Source of the DNA: Arthrobacter glacialis
GTDB taxonomy: Bacteria > Actinomycetota > Actinomycetes > Actinomycetales > Micrococcaceae
Reading direction: 5' to 3'
Length of the DNA stretch: 64,000 bases
NCBI RefSeq assembly: GCF_002909445.1
Contig: NZ_PPXC01000008.1
Span: 62,001 to 126,000 of the forward strand
The position numbers and the translations under genes are program-made. The notes under the pieces are model-generated. The model was not told the origin of the DNA. It did no database searches and saw only the letters and a program-made list of their open reading frames with translations. Positions 39,258-51,221 of the stretch are shown piece by piece (positions within the stretch are counted from its first letter, which is position 1; each line of letters starts with the position of its first letter).

Positions 39258-40712
39258 CTAGACACTGATAGCTGAGTCGCTGGGTGAGACAGGTGCCGGC
39301 AGGAAGGTCTCCCCCATGAGGAACTTGTCCACCGCCGCAGCACACGCCCGACCCTCCGCAATGGCCCACACAATCAGCGACTGGCCGCGCCCTGCATCGC
39401 CTGCGGCAAAAACCCCGTCACGGCTCGTCATGTAGTAACCGTCACGGTTAACATTTGAGCGTGAATCCAAAGTCACAGGCAACTGGTGAGTCAGTTCGGC
39501 CGTTTCCGGTCCGGTGAAACCCAGCGACAAGAACACCAAGTCAGCGGGAATGACCCGTTCGGTCCCCTCCTTGGGCACCCTGCGCCCGCCCACATACTCG
39601 GTTTCGGCAATCTTCAGCCCGGTCAGCACGCCGTTTTCGCCCAAGAATTCCACGGTCGAGGCCAGGTAGGTCCGCTCGCCGCCTTCTTCGTGGGCGCTGG
39701 CCACCTCAAACAAGTTCGGGAACGTGGGCCAAGGCTGTGACGCGGGACGATCCATGGACGGCTGCTGGCCAATGGCCAAGGTGGTCACCGATGCAGCCTT
39801 CTGGCGGTGCGCCGTGCCCAGGCAGTCAGCACCGGTATCACCGCCACCGAGGATCACCACATGCTTGCCGCGGGCGTCGATCTGGGCCGGAACTTCATCC
39901 CCGGCAACAAACTTGTTGGCCTGCACCAAGTAGTCCATGGCGAAATGCACACCCCTCAAGGTGCGGCCCGGGATGGGCAAATCGCGTGGCACGGTGGCGC
40001 CGGTGCACACCACGACGGCGTCATAGCGCCTGCGCAGCTCTTCCCAGCCAATATCCTTGCCAACTTCAACACCTGTGCGGAAGCGGGTGCCCTCGGCCAC
40101 CATCTGCTCCACGCGGCGGTCAACGCTTTCCTTCTCCAGCTTGAAATCGGGGATGCCGTAGCGCAGCAGGCCACCGATCCTGTCATCACGCTCGTACACG
40201 GCAACAGTGTGGCCGGTACGGGTCAGCTGCTGCGCAACGGCCAGTCCTGCCGGACCTGAACCGACGACGGCGACAGTCTTGCCTGTGAGCCTGGCCGGGG
40301 GCAGCGGGTGCACCCAGTCCTGGTTGAAGGCCTCATCAATGATGGAGACTTCAACCTGCTTGATGGTCACGGCCGGCTGGTTGATGCCCAGGACACATGA
40401 CGTTTCACAGGGTGCCGGGCACAGGCGGCCGGTGAACTCGGGGAAGTTGTTGGTGGAGTGCAGGCGCTCAATTGCGTCCTGCCCCTTGTCGCGCCACGTC
40501 AGGTCATTCCATTCGGGAATCAAGTTCCCCAACGGGCAGCCCTGATGGCAGAACGCCACGCCACAGTCCATGCAGCGGCCGGCCTGAGACTTCAGCACGC
40601 CCTTCTCCTGAGCCTGGTAAACCTCTTTCCAGTCCATGATGCGGACCGGGACCGGGCGGCGGGTCTGGGTGATGCGTTCGCGGGTGTTTAAGAAACCGTG
40701 CGGATCAGCCAC
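39258..40712 (-). CDS. gltD: Glutamate synthase (NADPH), small subunit
   Basis: A 484-residue flavoprotein. The N-terminal domain carries iron-sulfur cysteines ([19 protein letters not shown] and [13 protein letters not shown]); then an FAD site ([14 protein letters not shown]) and an NADPH site ([16 protein letters not shown]), and a C-terminal FAD contact ([19 protein letters not shown]). It oxidises NADPH and passes electrons to GltB, which makes two glutamates from glutamine and 2-oxoglutarate. Its start overlaps the end of gltB by eight bases, so the subunits are translated together. Confidence 0.95.
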   Translation of the reverse strand: MADPHGFLNTRERITQTRRPVPVRIMDWKEVYQAQEKGVLKSQAGRCMDCGVAFCHQGCPLGNLIPEWNDLTWRDKGQDAIERLHSTNNFPEFTGRLCPAPCETSCVLGINQPAVTIKQVEVSIIDEAFNQDWVHPLPPARLTGKTVAVVGSGPAGLAVAQQLTRTGHTVAVYERDDRIGGLLRYGIPDFKLEKESVDRRVEQMVAEGTRFRTGVEVGKDIGWEELRRRYDAVVVCTGATVPRDLPIPGRTLRGVHFAMDYLVQANKFVAGDEVPAQIDARGKHVVILGGGDTGADCLGTAHRQKAASVTTLAIGQQPSMDRPASQPWPTFPNLFEVASAHEEGGERTYLASTVEFLGENGVLTGLKIAETEYVGGRRVPKEGTERVIPADLVFLSLGFTGPETAELTHQLPVTLDSRSNVNRDGYYMTSRDGVFAAGDAGRGQSLIVWAIAEGRACAAAVDKFLMGETFLPAPVSPSDSAISV

Positions 40713-43700
40713 CGGTGACCTCCAAGATCTTCTGCCAGACGGTTGCGCCGTCCGGGTCTTCGCCCAACTCGGCTGCTGCCAAGCGGGTCTCCAATACTGC
40801 TGCGTAGTCGCGGGGAAGGACTTTCACCATCCGCTCAACGGTGGCCGGGAAATCGGCCAGCAACTGCTCCGCCACATCCGATTCTGTTTCTTCAGCGTGA
40901 CGCTGCAAAAGTGAGCGAACAATGTCCTCATCGACGGCGTCGAGCTTCAACAAGGAAAGCTCGCCGGAATCGAGTGCACTCTTGTTCACGCGGCTGGCTT
41001 CCAGATCCAGAACGTAGGCCGTTCCGCCTGACATGCCGGCACCAAAGTTGCGGCCTGTGGGCCCCAAAATCAAGGCACGGCCGCCTGTCATGTACTCGCA
41101 ACCGTGGTCACCAATGCCCTCAACCACAGCCGTGGCGCCGGAGTTTCGGACCAGGAACCGCTCCCCCACCAAACCACGCAGGAACATCTCTCCGCTCGTG
41201 GCACCATAGCCGATCACATTGCCGGCAATGACGTTTTCAGAGGCGGCGAAGGTGTTCGCCCGGTCGGGGCGGACAGTGATCCGGCCACCGGAGAGGCCCT
41301 TGCCCACGTAGTCATTGGAGTCACCCAGCAGGCGCAAGGTGATGCCCGCCGGCAGGAATGCGCCCAGTGACTGGCCGGCCTGACCGGTGAGGGTCACGTC
41401 GATGGTGTCCGGGCCCAAGATGTCAACGCCGAACGTCTTGGTCACGTGGTAGCCCAACATGGTGCCCACCGACCTGTCCGTGTTGATCACAGGAACGCTG
41501 ATCTTCACGGGCTGCCGGTCACTGAGCGCCTCAGCACTCATGGTGATCAGCTGCTGGTCAAAATGCTTGTCCAGCTCGTGGTTCTGGTTGCTCAGGTGGC
41601 GAACGGGGGCACTGGCGGGCACTCCGGCATCGGAAAGGATGGGGCTCAAATCCAAGCCCTCCGTCTTCCAATGGTTCATGGCTGCCTTGATGTCCAACAC
41701 GTTCGACTGCCCAATGGCCTCTTCCAAGCTGCGGAAACCAAGCTCGGCCAAAAGCTCGCGGACCTCCTCTGCAAGGAACTCGAAGAAGTTGACCACAAAC
41801 TCAGGCTTGCCGGTGAAGCGCTGGCGCAGCTCTGGATTCTGCGTGGCAATGCCCACGGGGCAGGTGTCCAGGTGGCACACACGCATCATGACACAGCCGG
41901 AAACCACCAGAGGAGCGGTTGCGAAACCGTATTCCTCAGCACCGAGCAGCGCGGCGATGACCACGTCGCGGCCAGTCTTGAGCTGCCCGTCAACCTGCAC
42001 CACAACCCGCTCGCGCAGCCCGTTCAGGCGCAGCGTCTGCTGGGTTTCAGCCAGGCCCAATTCCCAGGGCATGCCTGCGTGCTTGAGCGAGTTCAGCGGG
42101 CTGGCGCCGGTTCCGCCGTCGTGCCCGGAAATCAGTACGACGTCGGCCTTGGCCTTGGTCACACCGGCCGCAACGGTGCCAATCCCCATTTCGGAGACAA
42201 GCTTCACGTGGACACGTGCGCTGGGGTTGGCGCGCTTGCAGTCGTAAATGAGCTGCGCCAGGTCTTCGATCGAGTAAATGTCGTGGTGCGGCGGCGGGGA
42301 GATCAAGCCGACGCCCGGGGTGGAGTGCCGTGTTTCGGCAATCCACGGGTACACCTTCTTGGCCATGAGCTGGCCGCCCTCGCCGGGCTTGGCACCCTGG
42401 GCCATCTTGATCTGGATGTCCTGCGCGTTGGTCAGGTACAGGCTGGTCACGCCGAAGCGTCCCGAGGCCACCTGCTTGATGGCGCTGCGGCGCTCCGGAT
42501 CCAGCAGGCGCTCAACGTCCTCGCCGCCTTCACCGGTGTTGGACTTGGCGCCCAAGCGGTTCATGGCGATGGCCAGGGTCTGGTGCGCCTCCTGCGAAAT
42601 GGAGCCGTAGCTCATGGCGCCGGTGGAGAAACGCTTGACAATGCTGCTGACCGACTCAACTTCATCCAACGGAATGGGCTGGCGCTGGCCGTCCTTGAAC
42701 GTGAGCAGGCCACGGAAGGTCATGAGCTTGTTGGCTTGATCGTCAATGCCCTGGGTGTACTTCTTGAAAATGTCGTAGCGGCGTTCACGCGTTGCGTGCT
42801 GCAGGCGGAAAACCGTATCCGGGTTGAACAGGTGCGGCTCACCGTCGCGGCGCCACTGGTACTCGCCGCCGCCCAGGAGCGGGCGGTGCGGCACGTCCAC
42901 GCCGTCGACCGGGTAGGCCAGGATGTGGCGTGCGGAAACTTCCTTGGCAATGACGTCCAGGCCAACGCCGCCCAGCTGGGTGACGGTGCCGGTGAAGTAC
43001 TCGTTGATGAGGTCCTGGGACAGGCCCAGCGCCTCGAAAGTCTGGGCGCCGCAGTAGGAGGCCACGGTGGAGATGCCCATTTTGGACATGATCTTCAAGA
43101 CGCCTTTGCCCAGGCCCTTGATCAGGTGGTGCACGCCCTCTTCAGGGGTTACGCCGGTGACATCGCCGTTGCGGATGAGTTCCTCAACGGTTTCCATGGC
43201 CAGGTAGGGGTTGACGGCTGCAGCGCCGTAGCCCACCAGAACTGCCACGTGGTGAACCTCGCGGACATCGCCAGCTTCCACCACCAGGGAAACCTTGGTG
43301 CGGTTGGCGCTGCGCAGCAGGTGGTGGTGGACGGCGCTGAGCAACAACAGCGACGGGATCGGGGCCCACACTGCCGAGGAGTCACGGTCGGAAAGCACAA
43401 CGTACTGAACGCCGCGGTTGATGGCGCCGGAAACCTGCTCGCAGATCTCGGTGAGCCGGGCACGCAGGGCGGACTCGCCGCCGTCGACCTTGTAAAGACC
43501 ACGCACCTTCATGGCGATGTGCTCGTCCTGCGCGTTCTCCATGTTCGCGATCTTGGCCAGGTCGTCGTTGTCGATGACAGGGAAATTCAACGCCAGCTGC
43601 GGGGCCTGGACCTTGTTGCGGGAGAGGATGTTTCCCTGCGGGCCGATGGTGGTGTTCAGCGAGGTGACAAGTTCCTCGCGGATGGCATCCAGCGGCGGGT

Positions 43701-45321
43701 TGGTCACCTGGGCGAACTGCTGCACAAAGTAGTCAAAGAGCAGGCGCGGACGCTTGGACAGCACGGCAACGGGGGTGTCGGTACCCATGGCACCGAGCGG
43801 CTCGGCGCCAGTCTTGGCCATGGGGCCCAGCAGGATCCGCAGCTCTTCGGTGGTGTAGCCAAAGGTGCGCTGGCGGTGCAGCACGGAAGCGGCCGGGTGG
43901 ACCACGTGCTCGCGCTCGGGCAGATCTGCCAGCTGGATGGTGTTTTCCTTGGCCCACTCCTCATAGGGGTGTGCGGCAGCTGCCTGGGCCTTGATGTCCT
44001 CATCGCTGATGAGCACACCCTTTTCGGTGTCCACCAGGAACATGGTGCCGGGGGCTACGCGGCCCTTCTTCACGATGGTGGCCGGGTCGATCTCCAGCAC
44101 GCCAACCTCGGAGGCCAGAACCACCAGGCCGTCGTCGGTGATCCAGAAACGGGCAGGACGCAGACCATTGCGGTCCAAGGTCGCGCCCACCAGTGTGCCA
44201 TCCGTGAACGAGACTGCTGCCGGGCCGTCCCACGGTTCCATGAGCAGTGAGTGGTATTCGTAAAAAGCCTTGCGGGCCGGATCCATGGTGGCGTGGTTTT
44301 CCCAGGCCTCGGGGATCATCATCATGACGGCTTCGGTGATGGAACGCCCGGAAAGCCAGAGCAGCTCAGCCACTTCGTCAAAGGATGCCGAGTCTGAGGC
44401 GCCCGGGGTGCAGATGGGGAACAGCTCTTCAGGGGTGTCCCCGAGCAGCCGGTGGGCCATGGTGGACTGGCGGGCGCGCATCCAGTTCCTGTTGCCCTTG
44501 ACAGTGTTGATCTCACCGTTGTGGGCAATGGTGCGGAAGGGCTGGGCCAACGGCCACGACGGGAACGTATTGGTGGAGAAGCGCGAGTGCACCACGGCCA
44601 GGCGTGTGGTGAAGCGGGGGTCGGACAGGTCCGGGTAGAACGGCTCAACCTGGGCGGTGGTCAGCATGCCCTTGTACACAATGGTCTTGGAGGACATTGA
44701 CGGGAAGTACACGCCAAACTTCTGCTGCGCACGCTTGCGCAACCTGAAGGCCTTGCCGTCCAAGGCGTTGGCCCTGCTGGGATCCAGGGGCTGCAGCGGT
44801 TCCTTGGCGAGTGCCACGAAGAGCTGGCTGAAGTACGGCATGCAGGCCAGGGCGCTTGCCCCGACCAACTCGGCAACAACGGGGACTTCACGCCAGCCCA
44901 GCACTACCAGGCCCTCGTTCTCAGCCAGGGCCTCCATGCCAGCCTTCGCCGATGCCTGCTCAGCAGCTTCGGCGGGCAGGAACGCGGTTCCCACGGCGTA
45001 GCTTCCCTGTGCGGGGAGTTCGAAGCCCGTGATGGCGCGGAAGAATTCGTCGGGGATTTGCGTCAGGATGCCGGCGCCGTCGCCCGTTCCCTCGTCAGCG
45101 CCAACGGCACCGCGGTGTTCCAGGTTGCGCAGGGCAATGAGTGCCTTTTGGACAATGTCGTGGCCGGGGGTGCCGCGCAACGTGGCAACAACAGCCAGGC
45201 CACAAGCGTCTTTTTCACTGTCCGGGCGGTACAGGCCCGCCCGCTCCGGCATGGCTGCGAAGCGGGTGAACGGCGAGATGGCTTCTGGCTGGTGGGAGTC
45301 ACGTGTAGAAGTTCTAGTCAC
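40705..45321 (-). CDS. gltB: Glutamate synthase (NADPH), large subunit
   Basis: A 1538-residue protein of full length. The class II glutaminase domain has the catalytic cysteine at about residue 40 ([16 protein letters not shown]), exposed after removal of the propeptide; then come the central domain, the FMN-binding synthase barrel (residues about 830 to 1200) with the 3Fe-4S cysteines in [19 protein letters not shown], and the C-terminal GXGXG beta-helix domain. It hydrolyses glutamine, channels ammonia and forms glutamate. I keep GTG 45321 (AAGGA upstream); ATG at residue 24 is a possible later start. The 610-base upstream gap holds palindromes likely used for nitrogen control. Confidence 0.96.
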   Translation of the reverse strand: MTRTSTRDSHQPEAISPFTRFAAMPERAGLYRPDSEKDACGLAVVATLRGTPGHDIVQKALIALRNLEHRGAVGADEGTGDGAGILTQIPDEFFRAITGFELPAQGSYAVGTAFLPAEAAEQASAKAGMEALAENEGLVVLGWREVPVVAELVGASALACMPYFSQLFVALAKEPLQPLDPSRANALDGKAFRLRKRAQQKFGVYFPSMSSKTIVYKGMLTTAQVEPFYPDLSDPRFTTRLAVVHSRFSTNTFPSWPLAQPFRTIAHNGEINTVKGNRNWMRARQSTMAHRLLGDTPEELFPICTPGASDSASFDEVAELLWLSGRSITEAVMMMIPEAWENHATMDPARKAFYEYHSLLMEPWDGPAAVSFTDGTLVGATLDRNGLRPARFWITDDGLVVLASEVGVLEIDPATIVKKGRVAPGTMFLVDTEKGVLISDEDIKAQAAAAHPYEEWAKENTIQLADLPEREHVVHPAASVLHRQRTFGYTTEELRILLGPMAKTGAEPLGAMGTDTPVAVLSKRPRLLFDYFVQQFAQVTNPPLDAIREELVTSLNTTIGPQGNILSRNKVQAPQLALNFPVIDNDDLAKIANMENAQDEHIAMKVRGLYKVDGGESALRARLTEICEQVSGAINRGVQYVVLSDRDSSAVWAPIPSLLLLSAVHHHLLRSANRTKVSLVVEAGDVREVHHVAVLVGYGAAAVNPYLAMETVEELIRNGDVTGVTPEEGVHHLIKGLGKGVLKIMSKMGISTVASYCGAQTFEALGLSQDLINEYFTGTVTQLGGVGLDVIAKEVSARHILAYPVDGVDVPHRPLLGGGEYQWRRDGEPHLFNPDTVFRLQHATRERRYDIFKKYTQGIDDQANKLMTFRGLLTFKDGQRQPIPLDEVESVSSIVKRFSTGAMSYGSISQEAHQTLAIAMNRLGAKSNTGEGGEDVERLLDPERRSAIKQVASGRFGVTSLYLTNAQDIQIKMAQGAKPGEGGQLMAKKVYPWIAETRHSTPGVGLISPPPHHDIYSIEDLAQLIYDCKRANPSARVHVKLVSEMGIGTVAAGVTKAKADVVLISGHDGGTGASPLNSLKHAGMPWELGLAETQQTLRLNGLRERVVVQVDGQLKTGRDVVIAALLGAEEYGFATAPLVVSGCVMMRVCHLDTCPVGIATQNPELRQRFTGKPEFVVNFFEFLAEEVRELLAELGFRSLEEAIGQSNVLDIKAAMNHWKTEGLDLSPILSDAGVPASAPVRHLSNQNHELDKHFDQQLITMSAEALSDRQPVKISVPVINTDRSVGTMLGYHVTKTFGVDILGPDTIDVTLTGQAGQSLGAFLPAGITLRLLGDSNDYVGKGLSGGRITVRPDRANTFAASENVIAGNVIGYGATSGEMFLRGLVGERFLVRNSGATAVVEGIGDHGCEYMTGGRALILGPTGRNFGAGMSGGTAYVLDLEASRVNKSALDSGELSLLKLDAVDEDIVRSLLQRHAEETESDVAEQLLADFPATVERMVKVLPRDYAAVLETRLAAAELGEDPDGATVWQKILEVTGG

Positions 45322-45507
45322 GACGTATAAGTCCTTCCCCTGGTAAGAGCGTTTAGTGGGGGACGACGCTGGCCCGATCGTTGGGAAAGCGGATCTTCCT
45401 CAACGGTACTTCTTCGGGGATTCCTTGATGCCGTTTTGTTTCGGATGTGTTTCCTTGGCACCGAATTCCCGCTGTACCGCACTGACTCCCCCATGAGGGC
45501 GTCATTC

Positions 45508-45555
45508 ATTGTGCAAGTACACACGAACGGGTGGTTCATGGTGCATTTGCACAAT
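45508..45555. promoter_or_regulatory. Inverted repeats in the gltB upstream region
   Basis: ATTGTGCAA at 45508 to 45516 and TTGCACAAT at 45547 to 45555 are exact inverted copies 30 bases apart; the second overlaps a palindrome GTGCA-TT-TGCAC at 45541 to 45552. They lie about 190 to 235 bases before the gltB start and could bind a nitrogen regulator. No other gene is supported between 45322 and 45931. Confidence 0.5.
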
Positions 45556-45740
45556 AGTAGGAGATTTCGCTGTGAAATCTTCCCCTTCGGTCGTTTTTAC
45601 TATATAGCGGGGCCGGTACTACCGAATATGCAAATCTTGTTCTACGGACTCATATGCACGATCAGTAATAGAATTCGGTGCACGTGCGCGGCCGCCGTGC
45701 CTAATCTCGGGTTGTCTGGCCGATTTCCGGCACAGATTCT

Positions 45741-45812
45741 CGCTTATGGGCGCTTTGGCGGCTTGTCGGCGGTTCCTCAACCGCAGGCAAGCCGCCAACG
45801 CGCCCATAAGCG
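45741..45812. repeat. Long imperfect hairpin between gltB and lgt
   Basis: Two 34-base arms (CGCTTATGGGCGC and so on) are complementary at about 29 positions around a CCTC loop. The element lies upstream of gltB and about 120 bases after the lgt stop. It may end lgt-trp transcripts, or be a mobile hairpin. Confidence 0.65.
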
Positions 45813-45931
45813 CGGAAGGTACGTTTATGCGGCAGGGTCGCGGGCACGAAAAAGGTGGCCCTGGTTATCCAGAACCACCTTTTACGGCTTCAACAACACC
45901 TTGCAGTGCGGTTGGTGTCCATGCGGACTAG

Positions 45932-46999
45932 CTACTTACCGTCCTTGGCCGAATCCTTCGCAGCCGACTTTGGCGCGGCGGCCTTGTCCGCAGCATCAGC
46001 CGGGACAGCGTCGCCGGTCTTCACAGCATCTGCAGAGTCACCCGAACCACCCACTGTCCTGGCCTCGGAATCGGCTGCACCCTCGAGCGTCTCGTCAGCT
46101 GCCGGCTCATGCCCGGGCAGGTACACGGACTCGGATTCCTTGCCTCGGCGGGCGTAGGTCAGGATCAGGAACACCGCCAGCGCAGCCACAAACACAATGA
46201 TGCTGGTCCAGACGTTGAGGCGGGTGGTGATGCCGAAGAACGTGATCTGCTCGGCGTCGTCGATCCGGAGCATTTCAATCCAGACGCGGCCGGCAGTGTA
46301 GATCATGGCGTACATCAGGAACAAGCGTCCGCTGCGCAGGCGGAACTTGCGGTCCAGGAGCAGCAGCACCGCGACGCCGGCCAGGTTCCACAGGCACTCG
46401 TAGAGGAAGGTGGGGTGGAACAGGGTGTCGGGGCTAAAGCCCGGCGGCACAAATTCAGGGGAAACGCTCAGGCCCCATGGCAGGGTGGTGGGCGCACCGA
46501 AGAGCTCCTGATTGAAGTAGTTGCCCCAACGACCGATGGCCTGCGCCAGCAGGATACCGGGGGCTGCGGCGTCAATGAAGGCCGAAATTTTCACGCCGGC
46601 GCGGCGGCAGCCGATCCAGGCTCCCACCACACCGAGCACCACGGCGCCCCAGATGCCCAGGCCACCCAACCAGATTTGTGGGATCAGGGAAAGATCGCCC
46701 GTGCCGTCATAGCCGGGGCCAAAGTAGGCATCCGGGGAGGAGAATACGTGGTAGAGCCGGCCACCGATGATGCCAAACGGGATGGCCCAAATGGCAATGT
46801 CCCAGATGGAGCCCTCGGGCCCGCCGCGCTTCTTCCAGCGACGATCCGTGAGCCAGAGCGCTGCCACAATGCCCAGGAGAATGCACAGCGCGTATGCGTG
46901 AATGCGCAGCGGGCCAAGGTCAAAGCCGGACCACACCGGCGCGGGGATGGCCGCGCCGAGAGCACCGCTGAGCTGCTGCGGAATAAGAGTGGAAATCAC
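45932..46999 (-). CDS. lgt: Prolipoprotein diacylglyceryl transferase
   Basis: A 355-residue membrane enzyme that moves a diacylglyceryl group from phosphatidylglycerol to the lipobox cysteine of prelipoproteins. Seven hydrophobic segments are visible, with the signature GRWGNYFNQELFG at about residues 153 to 165 and the HPTFLYECLWNL region. Beyond residue 280 a hydrophilic, Ala- and Asp-rich tail extends into the cytoplasm, common in actinobacterial Lgt. GTG 46999 overlaps the trpA stop by GTGA, so lgt is coupled to the trp genes. Confidence 0.95.
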   Translation of the reverse strand: MISTLIPQQLSGALGAAIPAPVWSGFDLGPLRIHAYALCILLGIVAALWLTDRRWKKRGGPEGSIWDIAIWAIPFGIIGGRLYHVFSSPDAYFGPGYDGTGDLSLIPQIWLGGLGIWGAVVLGVVGAWIGCRRAGVKISAFIDAAAPGILLAQAIGRWGNYFNQELFGAPTTLPWGLSVSPEFVPPGFSPDTLFHPTFLYECLWNLAGVAVLLLLDRKFRLRSGRLFLMYAMIYTAGRVWIEMLRIDDAEQITFFGITTRLNVWTSIIVFVAALAVFLILTYARRGKESESVYLPGHEPAADETLEGAADSEARTVGGSGDSADAVKTGDAVPADAADKAAAPKSAAKDSAKDGK

Positions 47000-47841
47000 T
47001 GGGTCAAAGCCTCCGTGTTGGATGTGGACGGCACGTCAAAACCAGTGCTGAGTTCCTTGGCTAGGGCACCCACCGCGGCTACCCCGCCGTCGCGCAGTGC
47101 AGCCACCAGTGCTGTGCCCACGATGACACCGTCGGCGTAGGCGGCAATCTCGCGGACGTGCTCGGGCCGGGAAACTCCCAGCCCGACGCAGGCGCGCTCT
47201 GCTCCGGCGTTGTGGGCGGCGGCCACGACGGCCTCCGCTGCGCTGGAGACCGAGGTGCGGGCGCCCGTGACACCCATGATGGAGACGGCATAGACGAACC
47301 CGCGGGTTGCCTCGACCGTCATGGCCACACGCTCCGGTGTGGAGGACGGTGCCACCAGGAACACGCGGTCCAGACCGTACTTGTCGGAGGCGGCAAACCA
47401 TTCGGCGGCCTCATCCGGGATGAGGTCGGGAGTGATGAGCCCCGCTCCCCCGGCCTCGGCCAAGCGGCGGGAGAACTCGTCCACGCCCATGCGGTCCACG
47501 GGATTCCAGTAAGTCATGACCAGAACGGCTGCATCAGTCTCGGCCGTGACGGCGGCGACGATGTCAAAGACGTCGGCTACGCGGAAACCGTTGGCCAGGG
47601 CTTCGGTGGTGGCAGCCTGAATGACGGAGCCATCCATGACGGGATCCGAGTACGGGATGCCGATCTCAATGATGTCGGCTCCGTTGCGGGCCACGGCAAT
47701 GGCTGCGTCAATGGACGTCTGCTTGTCCGGGTAGCCGGCGGGCAGGTAGGCAATCAAGGCCTTGCGGCCGGCGGCCTTGGCCCTGTCAATGGCAGCCGCG
47801 GACTTGCTTGCGGACTGGATCGGTGCGGTGCTCTCACTCAT
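46996..47841 (-). CDS. trpA: Tryptophan synthase, alpha subunit
   Basis: A 281-residue (beta/alpha)8 barrel that cleaves indole-3-glycerol phosphate to indole. The catalytic residues lie in [20 protein letters not shown] (E and D), and the phosphate-binding loops are at GVTGAR and GLGVSRPEH. Start chosen at ATG 47841, overlapping the trpB stop by eight bases (ATGAGTGA); a longer frame adds 14 residues without family similarity. It works as a complex with TrpB. Confidence 0.95.
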   Translation of the reverse strand: MSESTAPIQSASKSAAAIDRAKAAGRKALIAYLPAGYPDKQTSIDAAIAVARNGADIIEIGIPYSDPVMDGSVIQAATTEALANGFRVADVFDIVAAVTAETDAAVLVMTYWNPVDRMGVDEFSRRLAEAGGAGLITPDLIPDEAAEWFAASDKYGLDRVFLVAPSSTPERVAMTVEATRGFVYAVSIMGVTGARTSVSSAAEAVVAAAHNAGAERACVGLGVSRPEHVREIAAYADGVIVGTALVAALRDGGVAAVGALAKELSTGFDVPSTSNTEALTQ

Positions 47842-49246
47842 GGGTGGCATCCTCTGTATTTTCATCGGCAGCCGGGGCTGCACCCTTGGCGGTGCGGGTA
47901 GACAGGGTGGTGCCTTTCACGTGACCGTCGTCATCGAGCATGCCGAACCAGGCGGCTGCGGTTTCCACGTCCTTGTCACCGCGGCCTGAGAGGTTAACGA
48001 TGATCACCACGTCCTCAGCCTTGGCGGCGTCGGCCGTGAGGCGCTGGCCCACCTTGATGGCGCCGGCCAAAGCATGGGAGGACTCGATGGCGGGGATGAT
48101 GCCCTCAGTCTGGCTTAGCAGCCTGAAGGCCTCCATGGCCTCACTGTCGGTGATCGGCTCATAGCCGACCCGGCCAATATCGGCCAGGTAAGAGTGTTCG
48201 GGGCCGACGCTGGGATAGTCCAGGCCTGCGGAGATGGAGTGCGACTCGACGGTCTGGCCGTCGTCGTCCTGCATGAGGTAGGAGCGGGCACCGTGCAGCA
48301 CGCCGGTACGGCCCAGCGTGATGGCTGCGGCGTGGCGACCAGTTTCGACGCCGTCGCCCCCGGCCTCGAAACCGAAGATCTTCACGGACGGATCATCCAA
48401 GAATGCGTGGAACAGGCCAATGGCGTTGGATCCGCCGCCGATGCAGGCGCACAGGGCGTCGGGCAGGCGGCCGATCTGCTCGAGGATCTGGCCGCGGGCC
48501 TCCTCACCAATGACTTCGTGGAAAAAACGCACCATGGCGGGGAAGGGGTGGGAGCCGGAAACCGTGCCCAGCACGTAGTGGGTGCTCTCCACATTTGCCA
48601 CCCAGTCGCGCAGTGCGTCGTTGATGGCGTCCTTGAGCGTCTGGGATCCATTGGTCACGGGGACGACGGTGGCACCAAGGAGCTGCATGCGGGCCACGTT
48701 CAAGGCCTGGCGACGGCAGTCCTCGGCACCCATGTAGACCACGCATTCAAGACCGAGCAGGGCGGCGGCGGTGGCGCTGGCCACACCGTGCTGGCCCGCG
48801 CCAGTTTCGGCGATGATGCGGGTCTTACCCATGCGCTTGGCCAGCAGGGCCTGGCCCAGGACATTGTTAATCTTGTGGGAACCTGTGTGGTTCAAGTCCT
48901 CGCGCTTGAGGAACACGCGGGCGCCACCGGCGTGCTTGCTGAAGTTCTTGGCCTCGGTCAACAGTGACGGGCGACCCGAGTAGTTCTTGTTCAGCTCGGC
49001 GATCTCGGCGAGAAACTCGGGGTCAACCCTGGCCTTTTCAAAGGTGTCTTCAAGCTCATCCAGGGCTGCGATGAGTGATTCCGGCATCCATCGGCCACCG
49101 TAGCTGCCAAAGTAGGGGCCAGGTGCGTGCCGCAGGGAATGCTCGGGAGAGAATTCCGGTGCCGCGGCGCCGCCCTGTAAGAATGCTGTTGCCGGATCCA
49201 CCATGTCAGCGGGATCCTGTGACGAAGCTGCTGGCACGTTAGCCAT
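47834..49246 (-). CDS. trpB: Tryptophan synthase, beta subunit
   Basis: A 470-residue PLP enzyme that joins indole and serine to make tryptophan. The PLP lysine lies in [20 protein letters not shown], the glycine-rich phosphate loop in [12 protein letters not shown] and the channel segment in [10 protein letters not shown] place the start at ATG 49246 (GGTGGAAC upstream); the frame is open further but lacks homology. The first 50 residues are a variable extension. A 127-base gap follows trpC, room for an extra promoter or processing site. Confidence 0.95.
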   Translation of the reverse strand: MANVPAASSQDPADMVDPATAFLQGGAAAPEFSPEHSLRHAPGPYFGSYGGRWMPESLIAALDELEDTFEKARVDPEFLAEIAELNKNYSGRPSLLTEAKNFSKHAGGARVFLKREDLNHTGSHKINNVLGQALLAKRMGKTRIIAETGAGQHGVASATAAALLGLECVVYMGAEDCRRQALNVARMQLLGATVVPVTNGSQTLKDAINDALRDWVANVESTHYVLGTVSGSHPFPAMVRFFHEVIGEEARGQILEQIGRLPDALCACIGGGSNAIGLFHAFLDDPSVKIFGFEAGGDGVETGRHAAAITLGRTGVLHGARSYLMQDDDGQTVESHSISAGLDYPSVGPEHSYLADIGRVGYEPITDSEAMEAFRLLSQTEGIIPAIESSHALAGAIKVGQRLTADAAKAEDVVIIVNLSGRGDKDVETAAAWFGMLDDDGHVKGTTLSTRTAKGAAPAADENTEDATHE

Positions 49247-49373
49247 CAGTTCCACCGTCCTGTTCCTGGATAATTGTGCACTAATAGTCTTCGGCGGCCG
49301 CGGTGCCGCATATTGCCATAAAGCCCGGCCGTCATGCCCCGGAAAGGGACACGGCAACCAGGCAAGAGGTGCT

Positions 49374-50189
49374 CTAGCGGGCGCTGATGGCCAGTGCCCC
49401 GGCGGCCTTGAATTCGGCGATCCGCTCACGCGGAGTGGAATCCTTCACCAACGCTTCGCCCACCAAAATGGCGTGGGCGCCGTGGGCGCTGTAATGCTGA
49501 ACATCGGCAACGTCGCGGACACCGGATTCGGCAACCACAATGGGGCCTGCGGGAATGCTGCCAGCGAGGGCTGCAAACACGCCCCGGTCAACGTCCAAGG
49601 TTTTCAGGTTGCGAACATTGATGCCAATGATCTTGGCATCAACTGCCACTGCCCGGGCAATCTCCTCCGCCGTGTGTGTTTCCACCACGGCGTTCATGCC
49701 CAGCTGATGGGTCAGATCCAGGTAGCTTCGCAGTTCCTCATCGCTCAGTGCCGCAACAATGAGCAGCACCAGGTCCGCTCCGTGGGCACGCGCTTCCCAA
49801 ATCATGTACTCATCGCAGGTGAAGTCCTTGCGCAGCACCGGAATGTCCACAGCCGCGCGAACGGCATCCAAATCGGCCAAGGAACCGCCAAAGCGGCGCT
49901 CCTCGGTGAGGACGCTGATCACGCTGGCTCCGCCGTCGCGGTAGTGCACTGCCAGTGCAGCCGGATCGGCGATGCCTGCCAGATCACCCTTGGAGGGGCT
50001 GCGACGCTTCACCTCGGCGATGACCATCAGTTCAGGGCGCTGCGCCAAGTTTCCACCCAGAGCAGCCCAAGCGTCCAGGGCAGGGGCAACATGCTTGACC
50101 TGCTCCTGCAACTCGGCCAGGCTGACCAGTTCTTGGCGCGCCCGAAGGTCCGCTCGGACTCCGTCAATGATGTCCAGCAAAACACTCAC
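49374..50189 (-). CDS. trpC: Indole-3-glycerol phosphate synthase
   Basis: A 271-residue (beta/alpha)8 enzyme that closes the indole ring from carboxyphenylamino-deoxyribulose phosphate. Catalytic residues are recognisable in [36 protein letters not shown] and [16 protein letters not shown] 50189 starts two bases after the stop of the HGxxPAAW gene. It is single-function, with no TrpF fusion. No trpD or trpF is in the window. Confidence 0.95.
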   Translation of the reverse strand: MSVLLDIIDGVRADLRARQELVSLAELQEQVKHVAPALDAWAALGGNLAQRPELMVIAEVKRRSPSKGDLAGIADPAALAVHYRDGGASVISVLTEERRFGGSLADLDAVRAAVDIPVLRKDFTCDEYMIWEARAHGADLVLLIVAALSDEELRSYLDLTHQLGMNAVVETHTAEEIARAVAVDAKIIGINVRNLKTLDVDRGVFAALAGSIPAGPIVVAESGVRDVADVQHYSAHGAHAILVGEALVKDSTPRERIAEFKAAGALAISAR

Positions 50190-50191
50190 GA

Positions 50192-50467
50192 TTAGTGGCC
50201 GGTGTTCTTCAGCTTGCTGCCACCAACACCGTAGCCCGCGGCCCGCAGGACGGGTCCTGCAATGAGGCCAACAACAATGACGCCCACGCCGATCCAGAAC
50301 AAGGTGGTTGCGCTCTCGCCGATGACGAAGGCGATGCAACCGATGATGGTACCAACCAGCATGATGGTCACGCTTGTCCATGCTGCCGGGCTGTTGCCGT
50401 GCCCTAGTTCGATGCTGTGATCAACGGGCTCGTGTACGGTAACTGCCTGCGCCGACTTGTTGCTCAT
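50192..50467 (-). CDS. HGxxPAAW-family small membrane protein
   Basis: A 91-residue protein with the family signature HGNSPAAW at about residues 23 to 30 and two membrane helices (SVTIMLVGTIIGCIAFVIGE and FWIGVGVIVVGLIAGPVL). This family is found next to trp genes throughout the Actinobacteria, and its function is unknown. Here it lies between the Trp-associated membrane protein and trpC, in the usual position, two bases from trpC. Confidence 0.85.
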   Translation of the reverse strand: MSNKSAQAVTVHEPVDHSIELGHGNSPAAWTSVTIMLVGTIIGCIAFVIGESATTLFWIGVGVIVVGLIAGPVLRAAGYGVGGSKLKNTGH

Positions 50468-50564
50468 GGTAAATCTCCCTATTTAACGCGGATACTGAAA
50501 TACATTCTGCCATTAGTTGCCCAAGGAAGCCGAAACTGCGGCACCCCTTGGATGTGTGCCGTGC

Positions 50565-51221
50565 CTAGACTGTGGGGTCTTCCCCGCGGCTGAGCTGATC
50601 CCACCGGTCAATCTCGTCCACCGGCTCACCGGCGTTGGCTCCCGAGGCCGTCGTGGCGGCGTCATATTTGGTGCGCACGGTCCAGGCCCGCCCAAACCAC
50701 AGCACAGCCAACGCGGTCAGGGCCAGCACTGCCGCAGCCAGCGCGGCCAGCACAGGAAAGATGGTGGTGGTGGCGTCAGAATTCTGGCCAATGATGCCCG
50801 TGGCGGCACCAACCTCGGACATGGCGGCAGCTGCCGGATTCGCCAAAACCCTAAGCGCGACGGCGATGATCCCCACCGCGCCCAGCAAGACGATGCAGGA
50901 GGCGACAATGCGGGCCACTTTCCCGGCAATGGTGGTTGCCAGGGCGCCTGCCAGGGCCACCAAGGCCAGGGCGGAGACGGCCACAGCGGCCTTGCTGCCC
51001 GGAATGTCCAAGTCCGTCTGGGCCACTTCACCGGGTGCGATGGCTACGTGAATCCAGGTTTGGGTGGTGGTGCCGAACACGGCCAGCGCAGCCAAAATTG
51101 CCAACAGGATCAACGTTGACTTGCGCTGCCAGGGCGGAGTCTTGGTGGCGCTGGAGTGCGGTGCCACAGCTCCCAATACCTCTTCGTCTGACTCGTGTGA
51201 TTCCGGAACTGACGTGCTCAC
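50565..51221 (-). CDS. Trp biosynthesis-associated membrane protein
   Basis: A 218-residue protein with four hydrophobic segments, at about residues 38 to 52, 80 to 98, 104 to 125 and 150 to 172, and a conserved W-I-H-V segment (TQTWIHVAIAPGEV) after the first. It belongs to the Trp-associated membrane protein family of Actinobacteria, sometimes called TrpP-like; whether it transports a pathway compound is not settled. GTG 51221 overlaps the trpE stop by GTGA. Confidence 0.85.
   Translation of the reverse strand: MSTSVPESHESDEEVLGAVAPHSSATKTPPWQRKSTLILLAILAALAVFGTTTQTWIHVAIAPGEVAQTDLDIPGSKAAVAVSALALVALAGALATTIAGKVARIVASCIVLLGAVGIIAVALRVLANPAAAAMSEVGAATGIIGQNSDATTTIFPVLAALAAAVLALTALAVLWFGRAWTVRTKYDAATTASGANAGEPVDEIDRWDQLSRGEDPTV

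Noticed and set aside
41446-44250. A 934-codon open frame on the plus strand opposite gltB
   Set aside because: It is the mirror of a highly expressed high-GC gene; its Gly-, Val- and His-rich sequence matches no family, and gltB on the other strand is certain.
46109-47140. A 343-codon open frame opposite lgt and trpA
   Set aside because: Antisense shadow of two certain genes, no start signal and no family match.
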